Counted from the stretch's first letter, positions 42,156-52,098 are shown. The stretch: 64,000 bases of DNA from CAVYUC01 sp963783085 (GCA_963783085.1 CAWAMJ010000002.1:744001-808000), one strand, 5' to 3'. Program-made: numbers and translations. The notes: generated from the letters alone by a model not told the origin.

Positions 42156-42596
42156 GTGGTTATGAAAATCGATTATCAGCCCGGATTTTCCGAAGGCGCT
42201 GCAATCCCGGAATTTTTTAAACAGACATGTGGTAAAGGAAATATTGTTTTGGGTGACTGGTCCGAAACCGACGGTTTGAAAGCTTACTCCGGTGGCGCCT
42301 GGTACCGGAAAACCATTCAATTAAATCAGGAGGAACTGAACGGGAATATTTTTATCGATTTAGGCGACGTTGTATCTTCTGCCGAATTGTATCTGAACGG
42401 CAAAAGTGCGGGAATACGGCTTGCGCCCCCATTTAAATTCGATGTTACCAATCTGGCAAAAACAGGAGCGAATAGAATCGAAATCTTGATTTACAATACA
42501 TTATCAAATAATTTCACGGCTGTGCCAACAAGATACAAAGGTTCAGCAAAGTCGGGATTAATCGGGCCGGTCCGTTTGGAAACAGAAACTTTTTAA
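42156..42596 (+). CDS. GH106-related glycosidase 2, C-terminal sandwich (frameshifted)
   Basis: The true frame opens at about 42089 with DKNPDGLTAYKAIVREP. It forms the final galactose-binding-like domain (GAWYRKTIQLNQEELN, IFIDLGDVVSSAELYLNGKS) and ends with KSGLIGPVRLETE, equivalent to the GLLGPV end of its neighbours. One extra base in GGTAACCGATAAA separates it from the main part. Confidence 0.65.
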   Translation: MVMKIDYQPGFSEGAAIPEFFKQTCGKGNIVLGDWSETDGLKAYSGGAWYRKTIQLNQEELNGNIFIDLGDVVSSAELYLNGKSAGIRLAPPFKFDVTNLAKTGANRIEILIYNTLSNNFTAVPTRYKGSAKSGLIGPVRLETETF

Positions 42597-42610
42597 ATAA
42601 AAACGGAATA

Positions 42611-44005
42611 ATGAAAAATTTGACGAGAACTGGCATAACAAATCATTTTAAAGGATTGGGAACCATTGCAGCAATTTTACTGACAGCTTTTTTCATCACG
42701 AATTGTTCCAACCCGGGGGAAATTTCACCCGAAAAATTTCAGAAAATTCAAACCGGGTTTGTTACACCGGCCGATAGCAACAATGTGTGGTGCTACTGGT
42801 ACTGGATAAACGACGATATTTCGAAGGAAGGGATTACCAAAGATTTGGAGGCCATGAAAGAAGTTGGGATAGGAACTGCTTTTATTGGCAATATTAATCC
42901 TCCGGAAGTAAACGGACGGGTTCCGCTTTTTAGCGATTATTGGTGGGAATGTATGGTACATGCCGTAAACGAAGGGAAACGAGTTGGAGTAAACATTGGA
43001 ACGTTCAACTGTCCGGGATGGAGCCAGTCGGGTGGCCCGTGGGTGAAACCCGAAATGGCCATGCGCCATCTGGTGTATTCCGAAACAAGAGTAAAAGGAC
43101 CAGGAAAAATTCAGGTAAAACTTACGCAGCCGGCCAGGCCGTTTCAGGATGTGTACGTGCTGGCTTTTCCTGCTGTCGAAAAAGGAAAGGTGCGCTTGTC
43201 AAATACCAATTCGAAAATAACCGGTTCGCCCAAAATCAGGAATATTTCCAATTTACTGGATGGCGACACCACCTCTGTTGCTTTTTTTAACAGAGGCGCC
43301 GGCGATTATACCATCGATATAAAATCGGATAAAACCATTACTGCAAGAAGTATTCAGCTTTTTCCGGGGAAACAGCGGATTAAATGCAATTGTGAATTAT
43401 ATGCATTGGTTGATGGAAAATATGAACTGGAAAAGACTTTTGAATTCGACAGGAGTAACACAAATGTTAATGTGGGGCCGGATGTTTACGGCCCGGTTTC
43501 CATAGCGCTAAATAACATTTCGTCCAACGCATTTCGTTTGGTTTGCAAGAGTAGCGGCGGGTGGAATAACAATGCCGGATTTTCTGAAATTGCGATTTCG
43601 GAAGCGCCGGTGCTGGAGCGTTATGTAGAGAAAAAGATGGGCAAAATGTTTCCGACACCCCAGCCCGAATGGAACAGCTACATGTGGGAAAATCAGGAAA
43701 ATATTGATGATGACGCCTTAAAAGTGGAAGAGAATAAGGTGCTTGATATTTCCGGTAAAATGGATGCCGATGGTAACCTGGTCTGGGAAGCGCCCGAAGG
43801 GGAATGGACAGTAATGCGTTTTGGAATGACGCCCACCGGAACAAAAAATTCACCGGCAGCGCCACAGGGAAAAGGTTATGAAATTGACAAAGCAAGCGAG
43901 AAAATTGCGCGGTTTCATTTTGAAAATTATATGGGTGAACTCATTAAACGCATTCCCAAAGAAAACAGAAGCGCGCTTAAAATATACCATTGCCGACAGT
44001 TATGA
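42611..44005 (+). CDS. GH106-type alpha-L-rhamnosidase 3, N-terminal part (frameshifted)
   Basis: A lipoprotein signal (LLTAFFITNCSN) precedes TPADSNNVWCYWYWINDD, then GITKDLEAMKEVGIGTAFIG and GTFNCPGWSQSGGPWVKPEM, the GH106 N-terminal pattern. An F5/8-type insert (LDGDTTSVAFFNRGAGDYT) follows. After ENRSALK (about 43980) the frame moves +1 (YTIADSYEMGSQNWTDDFEQ) and again +1 near 44080 into the next piece. It starts 14 bases after gene 2. Confidence 0.7.
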   Translation: MKNLTRTGITNHFKGLGTIAAILLTAFFITNCSNPGEISPEKFQKIQTGFVTPADSNNVWCYWYWINDDISKEGITKDLEAMKEVGIGTAFIGNINPPEVNGRVPLFSDYWWECMVHAVNEGKRVGVNIGTFNCPGWSQSGGPWVKPEMAMRHLVYSETRVKGPGKIQVKLTQPARPFQDVYVLAFPAVEKGKVRLSNTNSKITGSPKIRNISNLLDGDTTSVAFFNRGAGDYTIDIKSDKTITARSIQLFPGKQRIKCNCELYALVDGKYELEKTFEFDRSNTNVNVGPDVYGPVSIALNNISSNAFRLVCKSSGGWNNNAGFSEIAISEAPVLERYVEKKMGKMFPTPQPEWNSYMWENQENIDDDALKVEENKVLDISGKMDADGNLVWEAPEGEWTVMRFGMTPTGTKNSPAAPQGKGYEIDKASEKIARFHFENYMGELIKRIPKENRSALKIYHCRQL

Positions 44006-45903
44006 GATGGGATCGCAAAACTGGACCGATGATTTTGAACAGAAATTTGAGGCCAACTACGGTTACAGTGCTCGTCGAATTTTTGCCTGTTTTTGCCGGT
44101 AGGGTGGTAAACAGTGTGGAAGAATCGAATCGGTTTTTGTGGGATTTAAGGCGATTGGTTGCCGATGAGGTAGCTTATGAATATGTGGGCGGCTTGCGAA
44201 AAATAAGCAACGAAAACAACCTGAAACTATGGCTCGAAAACTATGGGCACTGGGGTTTTCCTTCTGAATTTCTAATGTATGGCGGGCAGTCGGACCTGGT
44301 TTCCGGCGAGTTTTGGAATGAAGGGACCCTTGGTAATATTGAATGTAAATCGGCTTCCTCGGCGGCTCATATTTATGGCAAACCAATCACTTCTGCCGAG
44401 GCTTTTACTGCTTCGGGAAGAGCGTTTTTGCGGCATCCGGCGTTGCTGAAAAAAAGAGGCGACTGGAGTTTTACCGAGGGAATCAATCATTTTGTGCTGC
44501 ATGTAAATATTCATCAACCCGACGACAGCCGCGTGCCCGGTGTGAATGCCTGGTTTGGCACCGAATTTAACCGCCATAATACCTGGTTTAAACAGGCCAA
44601 AACATGGATAGAATATTTGCGGCGTTGCCAGCATTTATTGCAACAGGGAAAATACGTGGCCGATGTATGTTACTTTATTGGCGAAGATGCCCCGATGATG
44701 ACTGGGGCCCAAAATCCTGAACTCCCCAAAGGATATTCCTACGATTATATCAATGCCGAAGTCATTCTCAACCGGCTAACCGTAAAAGACGGAAAATTTG
44801 TGTTGCCCGACGGAATGTCGTATAAAGTGATGGTTTTGCCGCCCATAAAAACCATGCGCCCCGAATTGCTTGCAAAAATTGAAGAACTGGTGGAACAGGG
44901 CGGTATTATTTTTGGTCAGGCACCCGAAAAATCGCCCAGCCTGCAAAATTATCCTGAATGCGATGAACAGGTGAAAAATCTTGCGGCAAAACTTTGGGGA
45001 GCTGAAAAAGAACCGGGAACCAACATCAAAAAAGTGGGACAGGGTTTTGTTGTCGATGATTTGGATTTAAAAACTGCACTCGAAAAATTTGAGATAACCA
45101 AAGATGTGGATGTGGGCGAACAACCCGATGTACTTTGGACACACCGAAGTCTTGCCTGGGATGGAGATTTATTTCCTTACCAACCAGAGAGTGGAGAGGA
45201 GATTGCGTTTAATCCTTCATTCCGCGTAACAGAAATGAAGCCACAGTTGTGGGATGCCGTTACCGGAGAAATTCGTGAACTAAATGAATATACTGAAAAA
45301 GATGGCCGTACAGCAGTTCCTGTAAAAATGCAGAAAGACCAGAGTTGGTTCGTTGTGTTTACCAATCAAAATACAACGGTTTCAAAGGGATATAACCAAA
45401 ATTTCCCTGGTTTTGAAACGCTGCAAACCATCGGTAACAACTGGACAGTGGATTTTCAAAACAAAGATATCGGTCCGGAAAAACCGGTTGTTTTTAACAC
45501 GTTGGAAGACTGGTCGCTTTCTGAAAATGAAAAGATTAAATATTACTCCGGCACCGCGATTTATAAAACCGCTTTTGAATTGACGGATGTTCCTGAAAAC
45601 AAAGAACTTTTCATAAATTTAGGAGATGTAAAGGTGATGGCAAAAGTGAAACTGAACGGAACGAATATCGGTGGAACATGGATGGCGCCTTTCCGGTTAA
45701 AAGCCGGCGATAATTTGAGAAAAGGAACAAATGAACTGGAAGTGGAAGTGGTAAATCTTTGGCGTAATTACCTGATAAAAGATTCCCAATTACCGGAAGA
45801 ACAAAGATACACCTGGCACCTGGTTGATGATATTCAGAAGGGTGAAAAACTTCAGCCGTCGGGTTTGCTTGGTCCGGTGACCATTGAGATGATAAATGAG
45901 TAA
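43990..45903 (+). CDS. GH106-type alpha-L-rhamnosidase 3, C-terminal part
   Basis: Real sequence begins near EFLPVFAGRVVNSVEES at ~44080. It holds the catalytic region (FLWDLRRLVADEVAYEYVGGL, SAEAFTASGRAFLRHPALLKK, FVLHVNIHQPDDSRVPGVNAW) and the C-terminal binding module (INLGDVKVMAKVKLNGTNIGG), ending LQPSGLLGPVTIEM. Its stop overlaps the next ORF start region by a few bases (ATG at 45896), so genes 3 and 4 are probably translated together. Confidence 0.75.
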   Translation: MPTVMRWDRKTGPMILNRNLRPTTVTVLVEFLPVFAGRVVNSVEESNRFLWDLRRLVADEVAYEYVGGLRKISNENNLKLWLENYGHWGFPSEFLMYGGQSDLVSGEFWNEGTLGNIECKSASSAAHIYGKPITSAEAFTASGRAFLRHPALLKKRGDWSFTEGINHFVLHVNIHQPDDSRVPGVNAWFGTEFNRHNTWFKQAKTWIEYLRRCQHLLQQGKYVADVCYFIGEDAPMMTGAQNPELPKGYSYDYINAEVILNRLTVKDGKFVLPDGMSYKVMVLPPIKTMRPELLAKIEELVEQGGIIFGQAPEKSPSLQNYPECDEQVKNLAAKLWGAEKEPGTNIKKVGQGFVVDDLDLKTALEKFEITKDVDVGEQPDVLWTHRSLAWDGDLFPYQPESGEEIAFNPSFRVTEMKPQLWDAVTGEIRELNEYTEKDGRTAVPVKMQKDQSWFVVFTNQNTTVSKGYNQNFPGFETLQTIGNNWTVDFQNKDIGPEKPVVFNTLEDWSLSENEKIKYYSGTAIYKTAFELTDVPENKELFINLGDVKVMAKVKLNGTNIGGTWMAPFRLKAGDNLRKGTNELEVEVVNLWRNYLIKDSQLPEEQRYTWHLVDDIQKGEKLQPSGLLGPVTIEMINE

Positions 45904-47146
45904 ATCTTATCAAATGAAAAGAAGAGACTTTGTTAAAAACACCATACTCGGTTCATCAGGAATGCTATTAATGGATCCATTCTTCGGGTATACTAAACCA
46001 AATCCGAAAGCAAATAACCTGGCAGAATATTTCAGAGGATTTCAAAATCCACCGGTGAATTCAAAGCTTTTTGTACGCTGGTGGTGGAATGGCAATCGCC
46101 TCGATAAAAATGAAGTGCTGCGCGAGTTGGATGTTATGAAAGCCGCCGGTATTGGGGGTGTTGAAATTAACCCGATTGCTTTTCCCGGAGATGCCGACCC
46201 GGTAGGATACGAAGCCATGACCATGTTTGATGACAACTGGCTGGATGTGTTGCAGGTGGCGCTCCAGGGAGCAAAAGAACGGGGTATTGTTTGCGATATG
46301 ATTGTTGGTTCCGGCTGGCCTTTTGGTGGCGAATTCCTGAAAAAGGACGAGCAAACACAGATGGTAACGATTGAAACTATCGATTTGGCTGGCGGGAAAA
46401 AATACAGCTTTAAAATAAAAGAACTGCTTGACAAGGTAAATCCACAAATTCATTCAAAAAATAAAACAGTTTACAAAGATTTGGTGATGGCGCGGTTACT
46501 TCCCAAAGCTTCAGAACAATTTATGGAAGGGAATGATTTAACAAAGCAGATTGTAAACGATGAATTATCTGTTGATGTTCCGGCAGGAAACCATGTGTTG
46601 TATTACGTGGTGAAACTGACCGGTTACATGGCGGTAATCAATGGTGCGCCGGGCGCGGCAGGTCCGGTGTTAAATCATTACAATAAACCGGCAGTAAAAA
46701 ATTACCTCGACAGAATTTCCAGCCATATCACTGGAAAAATCGGAAATATGGGTGATTATATCAGGGCCATGTTTTGCGATAGTTTGGAGCTGGAAGGCGC
46801 CAACTGGAACGATGATTTGCCCGAAGAATTTGAAAAAAGAAGAGGCTATTCGCTTATTCCGTATCTTCCTTTTGTTTTGAAAAAAGTGGGTCATATGGGA
46901 AATCCCCTGGAAGGTGAATATGGAACTAAATTTTCGGAGGAAACCGCAGATTTAATAAACCGGGTGGCGCTGGATTTTTATAAGACCCGAATAGAACTTT
47001 TTAAAGAACGATTTATCGATACGTTTAATGAATGGTGTCATCAGAATAATGTAAAATCGAGGATGCAGGCTTACGGCAGAGGAATGCATCCCGCTGGAAG
47101 CAAGTATGGAAATCGATATTCCGGAATGCGAAACCTGGTTGTTTAA
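45896..47146 (+). CDS. GH106-type glycosidase 4, N-terminal part, Tat signal (frameshifted)
   Basis: The likely start is the second ATG at 45914 (MKRRDFVKNTILGSSGMLL), giving a twin-arginine signal, unlike the other GH106 copies. FQNPPVNSKLFVRWWWNGNR then VLRELDVMKAAGIGGVEINP and GSGWPFGGEFLKKDEQT are family hallmarks. FCDSLELEGANWNDDLPEEF lies in the catalytic domain. After GRGMHPA near 47095 one extra G changes the frame. Confidence 0.7.
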   Translation: MSKSYQMKRRDFVKNTILGSSGMLLMDPFFGYTKPNPKANNLAEYFRGFQNPPVNSKLFVRWWWNGNRLDKNEVLRELDVMKAAGIGGVEINPIAFPGDADPVGYEAMTMFDDNWLDVLQVALQGAKERGIVCDMIVGSGWPFGGEFLKKDEQTQMVTIETIDLAGGKKYSFKIKELLDKVNPQIHSKNKTVYKDLVMARLLPKASEQFMEGNDLTKQIVNDELSVDVPAGNHVLYYVVKLTGYMAVINGAPGAAGPVLNHYNKPAVKNYLDRISSHITGKIGNMGDYIRAMFCDSLELEGANWNDDLPEEFEKRRGYSLIPYLPFVLKKVGHMGNPLEGEYGTKFSEETADLINRVALDFYKTRIELFKERFIDTFNEWCHQNNVKSRMQAYGRGMHPAGSKYGNRYSGMRNLVV

Positions 47147-48740
47147 GGATGTGGGCAGAGAATATCCCGATACCGGTTTGGTTGGAAGAGCGCCTCGCAT
47201 GTGCAATAAATATGTATCATCGGCAGCCGCACTTAGTGGGAAGAAAGAGGTTAGCTGCGAAGAGATAACCAACACGGCCATGGCATTTATGGCAACGCTG
47301 GAAAATATAAAAGTGGCCGGCGACCAGAGTAATATTTCGGGCGTGAATCACTCTGTTTTACACGGATTTAATTATTCTCCGTTAAAAGCGCCCTTTCCGG
47401 GTTGGATTCGCTATGGTACCTTTTTTAACGAGCGAAATACATGGTGGCCTTACTTTAAGTTGTGGTCCGATTACAAAGCCCGGATTTCGTATCTGCTGCA
47501 AAATGCGACTCCGCAGGCCAATGTGGCGATTCTTCAACCGTTAACCGATTTATGGCTGAAAATGGGACCTCAGCGCGATCCTTTTCCTCAGAAGTGGTAT
47601 CCGGAATACCAGAATAATTTGTGGGAAGTGGTGCATCAGAACGGCGGGGGCTGCGATTATGTGAGCGAAAATATTATTAACCAATCCACTTTTCAGGATG
47701 GAAAAATGATGTTTAACGACCGTGAATACCAGGTTCTTCTTTTGCCTGAAATTGAAACACTGGATTTACAAACTGCCAAATCTCTGTCGTCGTTTGCCGC
47801 TGCCGGCGGTAAGGTTATTTTCATAGGGAATAAACCATTTAAATCGCCGGCTTATAAAAATGCAACCGAAAGTGATGAACAGGTGAATGAAATTATTACG
47901 GATTTATTGGAACGAAATAAGGAGAATGCAATTGTTTATCCTTCCCCGGGAGAGAATTTAATTGAATGGTATGGGAAGTTGCAGGATGATGCAAAAATTC
48001 AACCTTATTTCCGGTTCAGTAAAACACACAAATATTTAAATCAGGCTTGTTACAGGTTAGGCGATTCATTGGTTTGTTTCATGGCAAATGCAAGCCTGTC
48101 GGAACCGATTTCGGTGGTTGCAAAGTTCCAGGTAAATGACAATATGAAACCTGTTGTTTGGAATCCGGAAACCGGAGAACGAATGGTATTTCCAACGGAC
48201 CAAAATAATAAACTACTCGAACTGGAACTTCCAAAAGCAACATCGTTAATTATTGTTTTCGAGGAGGATGTTGATGGAGAATTCTATCAGCCGCACAAAA
48301 TCTATTCAGAAGGAAAAGAAATAAACGGACCGTGGCAACTGCGGTTGAATCATATTGACGGAAGTAGCCGGAAAATGGAGCTGGAAACATTGAAAGACCT
48401 TGTTGAGATTCCGGAAACCAGAAATTTTGCAGGAACGGTTATTTATGAAAAAACGATTGATTTAACCGGAAACAATTTGAATCATATTGATTTGGGCAAC
48501 GTTCAGGGCGTTTCAGAACTCACATTAAACGAAAAGAACCTGGGGGTAAAATGGTACGGCGCCCATATTTATGACATTAAAGATGCGGTAAAAATAGGTG
48601 AAAATAAACTATTAGTTAAACTGACAACTATTACGGGTAATTATTTAAAAGGTGAAAAAGAAAACCGGGTTGCCCGGAACTGGACCGGAAACCAGAATTA
48701 TTATCCCATGGGAATAATAGGACCGGTGCGGATTGTTTGA
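47106..48740 (+). CDS. GH106-type glycosidase 4, C-terminal part
   Basis: The true frame opens with EASMEIDIPECETWLFKDVG. VSSAAALSGKKEVSCEEITN then VNHSVLHGFNYSPLKAPFPGW are catalytic-domain segments, and the C-terminal sandwich (IDLGNVQGVSELTLNEKNLGV) ends in MGIIGPVRIV. Together with the N-terminal piece it makes about 945 residues. Confidence 0.72.
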   Translation: MEIDIPECETWLFKDVGREYPDTGLVGRAPRMCNKYVSSAAALSGKKEVSCEEITNTAMAFMATLENIKVAGDQSNISGVNHSVLHGFNYSPLKAPFPGWIRYGTFFNERNTWWPYFKLWSDYKARISYLLQNATPQANVAILQPLTDLWLKMGPQRDPFPQKWYPEYQNNLWEVVHQNGGGCDYVSENIINQSTFQDGKMMFNDREYQVLLLPEIETLDLQTAKSLSSFAAAGGKVIFIGNKPFKSPAYKNATESDEQVNEIITDLLERNKENAIVYPSPGENLIEWYGKLQDDAKIQPYFRFSKTHKYLNQACYRLGDSLVCFMANASLSEPISVVAKFQVNDNMKPVVWNPETGERMVFPTDQNNKLLELELPKATSLIIVFEEDVDGEFYQPHKIYSEGKEINGPWQLRLNHIDGSSRKMELETLKDLVEIPETRNFAGTVIYEKTIDLTGNNLNHIDLGNVQGVSELTLNEKNLGVKWYGAHIYDIKDAVKIGENKLLVKLTTITGNYLKGEKENRVARNWTGNQNYYPMGIIGPVRIV

Positions 48741-48813
48741 ATTTGTATGAAAACTTCTCATTAAGACATAGAATAGTAAAATGAAGAAGTATGGATTTAA
48801 CAAAAAACTTAGC

Positions 48814-48861
48814 GTCTTTGCGCCTTTGCGCGAAATAGACTTCTCGCAAAGGCGCAAAGAC
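48814..48861. repeat. Perfect 17-bp-arm hairpin (GTCTTTGCGCCTTTGCG)
   Basis: The arms at 48814-48830 and 48845-48861 pair perfectly around a 14-base loop. It lies 74 bases after GH106-type gene 4 and 72 before the next gene, and could limit readthrough. A degenerate relative is at 14742-14816. Confidence 0.75.
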
Positions 48862-48933
48862 ACCAGGTGAATTAATAGGAGAATAATATAATTAGGAGAA
48901 AATTTTAGCTTAAACCAGTAATACTTTGGCATA

Positions 48934-51900
48934 ATGAAAAGAAATATTTTAAAATCAGCTTCGGTTATAATTGTTTTATTTTTAATGGGTTGTGCCTTAA
49001 AACCAGTCCCAAAAGATACCGAAGAATTTCATTCTTATTCGGAATTAAAAAGTCTTTTTGCTGATCCTCCTTCGGAATACCGAAGTGCGCCACTCTGGGA
49101 CTGGAATGAAGATATCTCGGAAGACCGGATTGATTTTGAGATGAATGAATTCAAAAAAGCAGGCATTGGCGGCGTTTTTGTTCATCCGCGGCCCGGCTTG
49201 ATTACCGAATATTTTTCAGACAGATGGTTTCAATTGTTTGATCACACGGTTCAGAAAGCAAAAGAACTGGGGATGAAAGTGTGGATTTACGATGAGAACT
49301 CGTATCCCTCAGGTTTTGCCGGGGGACATGTTCCCGCCGAAATGCCCGATTCCTATAAGAACGGGACAGGTTTGAACCTGGAAATTCAACAGAAATTAGA
49401 CGTAGTTCCTTCGGACACACTTGCCGTTATTTTGAAAAAAACAGATAATGGATTTGCGGATGTTACTTCTTCCGTTCAAAAGGAAAACGGGCAGACCGGA
49501 ACATATTACGTTTTTCGGAAAACCTATCCCGGCCATTCGCCCTGGTACGGGGGTTTTACGTATGTCGATTTAATTCACAAAGGCGTTACCGAAAAGTTTT
49601 TGGATCTCACCATGACCAATGGATACGAACAGAATAATAAAGCTGATTTCGGAAAAACGCTGATGGGCAGTTTTACGGATGAGCCCAATCTGGAGGCTGC
49701 CATGGCAAGAGGTTCAATGATGCGTTGGACTCCCGATTTATGGAATGAATTTCAGCAACGCTGGGGGTACGATTTGAAAGTAAACCTGCCTTCGCTGGTG
49801 GAAGAAACCGGTAATTGGCAAAAAGTACGTCACGATTATTATGAAACGTTACTTGAGCTTTTTATCGACCGCTGGGCAAAACCGTACAGTAAATACTGCG
49901 AAGAAAATGGTTTGAAATTTACAGGTCATTACTGGGAACACGGCTGGCCGGTGCCCACCGATGGACTCGACGAGTCGGCTTTTTATATCTGGCACCAGCA
50001 ACCTGGAGTGGACATGCTGGGTAACCGGCTGGATACGGCTGGTTTGGGCGGACAGTTTGGCAACGACCGTGCTGTACGTGAACTGCGAAGCGCCGCAAAC
50101 ATGGCCGGTCGCACCCGCACGTTGAGTGAAACATACGGTGGCGGCGGCTGGGAAATGAATTTCGAAACACAGAAACGATTGGTCGACTGGGAAATGGTGC
50201 TGGGCGTAAATTTTGTAAATCAGCATCTTTCGTATTATTCGCTAAACGGCGTGCGTAAATTCGATTATCCGCCGTCGTTTTCGTACCACGAACCCTGGTG
50301 GGATCATTACAAATTAATGGGCGATTATATTGGCCGGGTAAGTATGGCCATGTCTTTTGGACAACAAATTAACCAAACGCTGGTGCTGCAGCCCAACACA
50401 ACCGCATGGATGTATTTTTCGCGAAAAAAGAGCAATCCACAGTTAAATGAAATAAAAGACAGGTTTAAAAATTTTGTTTACCGGATGGAACAATTGCATC
50501 TGGAATATGATCTTGGTTCCGAAAATGTGCTGAAAACACTGGGCAGCGTTGAAGGTAACAAATTGCGGGTTGGCCAGCGCGACTATTCGCTCGTTGTGAT
50601 TCCGGCTACAATGGAAAATATCGACCAGCCCACATTTGAACTGCTGCAAAAATACCTCGAAAATGGGGGCAAAGTGTTGTCGTTTAATCCGGATATTACG
50701 CGGATGAATGGTGAAACATCAAACGCCGTGAATGATTTGGCTGCAAAATTTCCCCAACAATGGCGTGTAGCTGAAAAATTAGAATCGCCGGCAGCATTGA
50801 ATTTGCTCACCCACGACGATTTCGCCATGAACGACCAAACGCGAAACGGTATGTTGTATCATCAGCGCAGAATACTTGATGATGGTCAACTCATTTTCGT
50901 GGTGAATTCACATCCAACTGAAAAGGCAAAGGCGCAAATGGTTGTCGACGGAAAGTACGTTTCCAAACTCGATTTGGTAACCGGAAAAATCTACGCTTAT
51001 CCGGCCAATGTTCAAAACAGAAAAGTTTCGATTCAGGTGGAGCTTGAGCCTGCCGGCAGTGCGTTGTTCTTTGCAGGCGACATTAAACCTTCAGAACCCG
51101 AATTTCAGCCGTTCTCAGGAACAGAAAAAGTGGTGCGAAGTAACGGTCCGGTTCAGGTAAAACGCGAATCAGACAATATTCTGATGGTAAATTATCTCGA
51201 CCTGAAAACAGCGAAATCCAACAAAAAAGATATCTATTTTATGGATGCTTTGATTGGGCTTTTTAAAGAGAATGGTGTAGAAATGGGCAATCCGTGGCAG
51301 CATAAAATTCAATATAAAAAGAATTATATCGAATTGGACACACTGTTTAAAGCTAACTCCTGGTTTGAGGCCAGTTACCATTTTCGTGTTAATCCAGATG
51401 TAGAAGAGGAAACTATGAAAACAATCCGTGCTGTGGTGGAACGCCCTGAAATGTGGCAGGTAAGCATTAACGGTCACAACGTTTCGAAAATGGATGGAAC
51501 TTACTGGATTGATAAGGATTTTCCGGTATACGAAGTAGGAGCTTATCTGAAAACGGGGATGAATACGCTCACTTTAAAAGCTCCGCGAATGAATGTTTTT
51601 GCAGAGGTAATGCCGGTTTATTTGCTGGGTGATTTTCTGGTTACGCCTGCTGAAAAGGGATTTGAGATTTCCAAAGGCGAAATTACAGATTTGGGCTCGT
51701 GGCGCTCAGCCGGACTGCCATTTTATTCACAAAAAGTAGCTTATTCACAAACTTTCAATTTGAATAAAGGAGATGCAAATGCATTTAAGGTCAGATTGCA
51801 AAAATGGAATGGTTCCATTGCCGAAGTTTGGGTGAACGGAGAATCAGCCGGAGTAATTGCCTGGCAGCCCAATGAGCTCGATGTAACGCCGTTTCTAAAA

Positions 51901-52098
51901 GATGGTGAAAACGAAGTTACGGTTAAGGTGATTGGAAGCCTGAAAAATACGTTTGGTTTCTTTTATAACGATAACAACAACTGGATTTTTGGCCCAACCT
52001 CCTGGAATTATGCACCCAAAAAAGTGCCGGCTGCTTCAGAATATTACCTGATGGATTACGGGTTGTTTGAGCCGTTTCAGTTGGTGGAATACGATTAG
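48934..52098 (+). CDS. GH106-related glycosidase 5 (intact, lipoprotein)
   Basis: This 1054-residue protein is the only unbroken member of the run. The lipobox FLMGCALK puts Cys at ~20. APLWDWNEDISEDRIDFEMN then KKAGIGGVFVHPRPGLITEY and MKVWIYDENSYPSGFAGGHV are typical of a GH106-like subgroup of 'glycosyl hydrolase' proteins. GSFTDEPNLEAAM and LSETYGGGGWEMNFETQKR belong to the catalytic barrel. Two beta-sandwich modules follow (~850-1054; WVNGESAGVIAWQPNELDVT). The substrate of this subgroup is not known to me. A hairpin repeat lies 34 bases past the stop. Confidence 0.8.
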   Translation: MKRNILKSASVIIVLFLMGCALKPVPKDTEEFHSYSELKSLFADPPSEYRSAPLWDWNEDISEDRIDFEMNEFKKAGIGGVFVHPRPGLITEYFSDRWFQLFDHTVQKAKELGMKVWIYDENSYPSGFAGGHVPAEMPDSYKNGTGLNLEIQQKLDVVPSDTLAVILKKTDNGFADVTSSVQKENGQTGTYYVFRKTYPGHSPWYGGFTYVDLIHKGVTEKFLDLTMTNGYEQNNKADFGKTLMGSFTDEPNLEAAMARGSMMRWTPDLWNEFQQRWGYDLKVNLPSLVEETGNWQKVRHDYYETLLELFIDRWAKPYSKYCEENGLKFTGHYWEHGWPVPTDGLDESAFYIWHQQPGVDMLGNRLDTAGLGGQFGNDRAVRELRSAANMAGRTRTLSETYGGGGWEMNFETQKRLVDWEMVLGVNFVNQHLSYYSLNGVRKFDYPPSFSYHEPWWDHYKLMGDYIGRVSMAMSFGQQINQTLVLQPNTTAWMYFSRKKSNPQLNEIKDRFKNFVYRMEQLHLEYDLGSENVLKTLGSVEGNKLRVGQRDYSLVVIPATMENIDQPTFELLQKYLENGGKVLSFNPDITRMNGETSNAVNDLAAKFPQQWRVAEKLESPAALNLLTHDDFAMNDQTRNGMLYHQRRILDDGQLIFVVNSHPTEKAKAQMVVDGKYVSKLDLVTGKIYAYPANVQNRKVSIQVELEPAGSALFFAGDIKPSEPEFQPFSGTEKVVRSNGPVQVKRESDNILMVNYLDLKTAKSNKKDIYFMDALIGLFKENGVEMGNPWQHKIQYKKNYIELDTLFKANSWFEASYHFRVNPDVEEETMKTIRAVVERPEMWQVSINGHNVSKMDGTYWIDKDFPVYEVGAYLKTGMNTLTLKAPRMNVFAEVMPVYLLGDFLVTPAEKGFEISKGEITDLGSWRSAGLPFYSQKVAYSQTFNLNKGDANAFKVRLQKWNGSIAEVWVNGESAGVIAWQPNELDVTPFLKDGENEVTVKVIGSLKNTFGFFYNDNNNWIFGPTSWNYAPKKVPAASEYYLMDYGLFEPFQLVEYD

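Noticed and set aside
43990..44080. Start of the 43990-45903 frame as a genuine N-terminus
   Set aside because: The first ~30 residues are out of frame; the proper GH106 sequence there (MGSQNWTDDFEQKFEANYGY) is read in the third frame between two +1 shifts.
5587..47146. Programmed +1 ribosomal frameshifting
   Set aside because: Sites share no slippery codon, stop context or downstream structure, and occur in unrelated genes; sequencing insertions explain them more simply.
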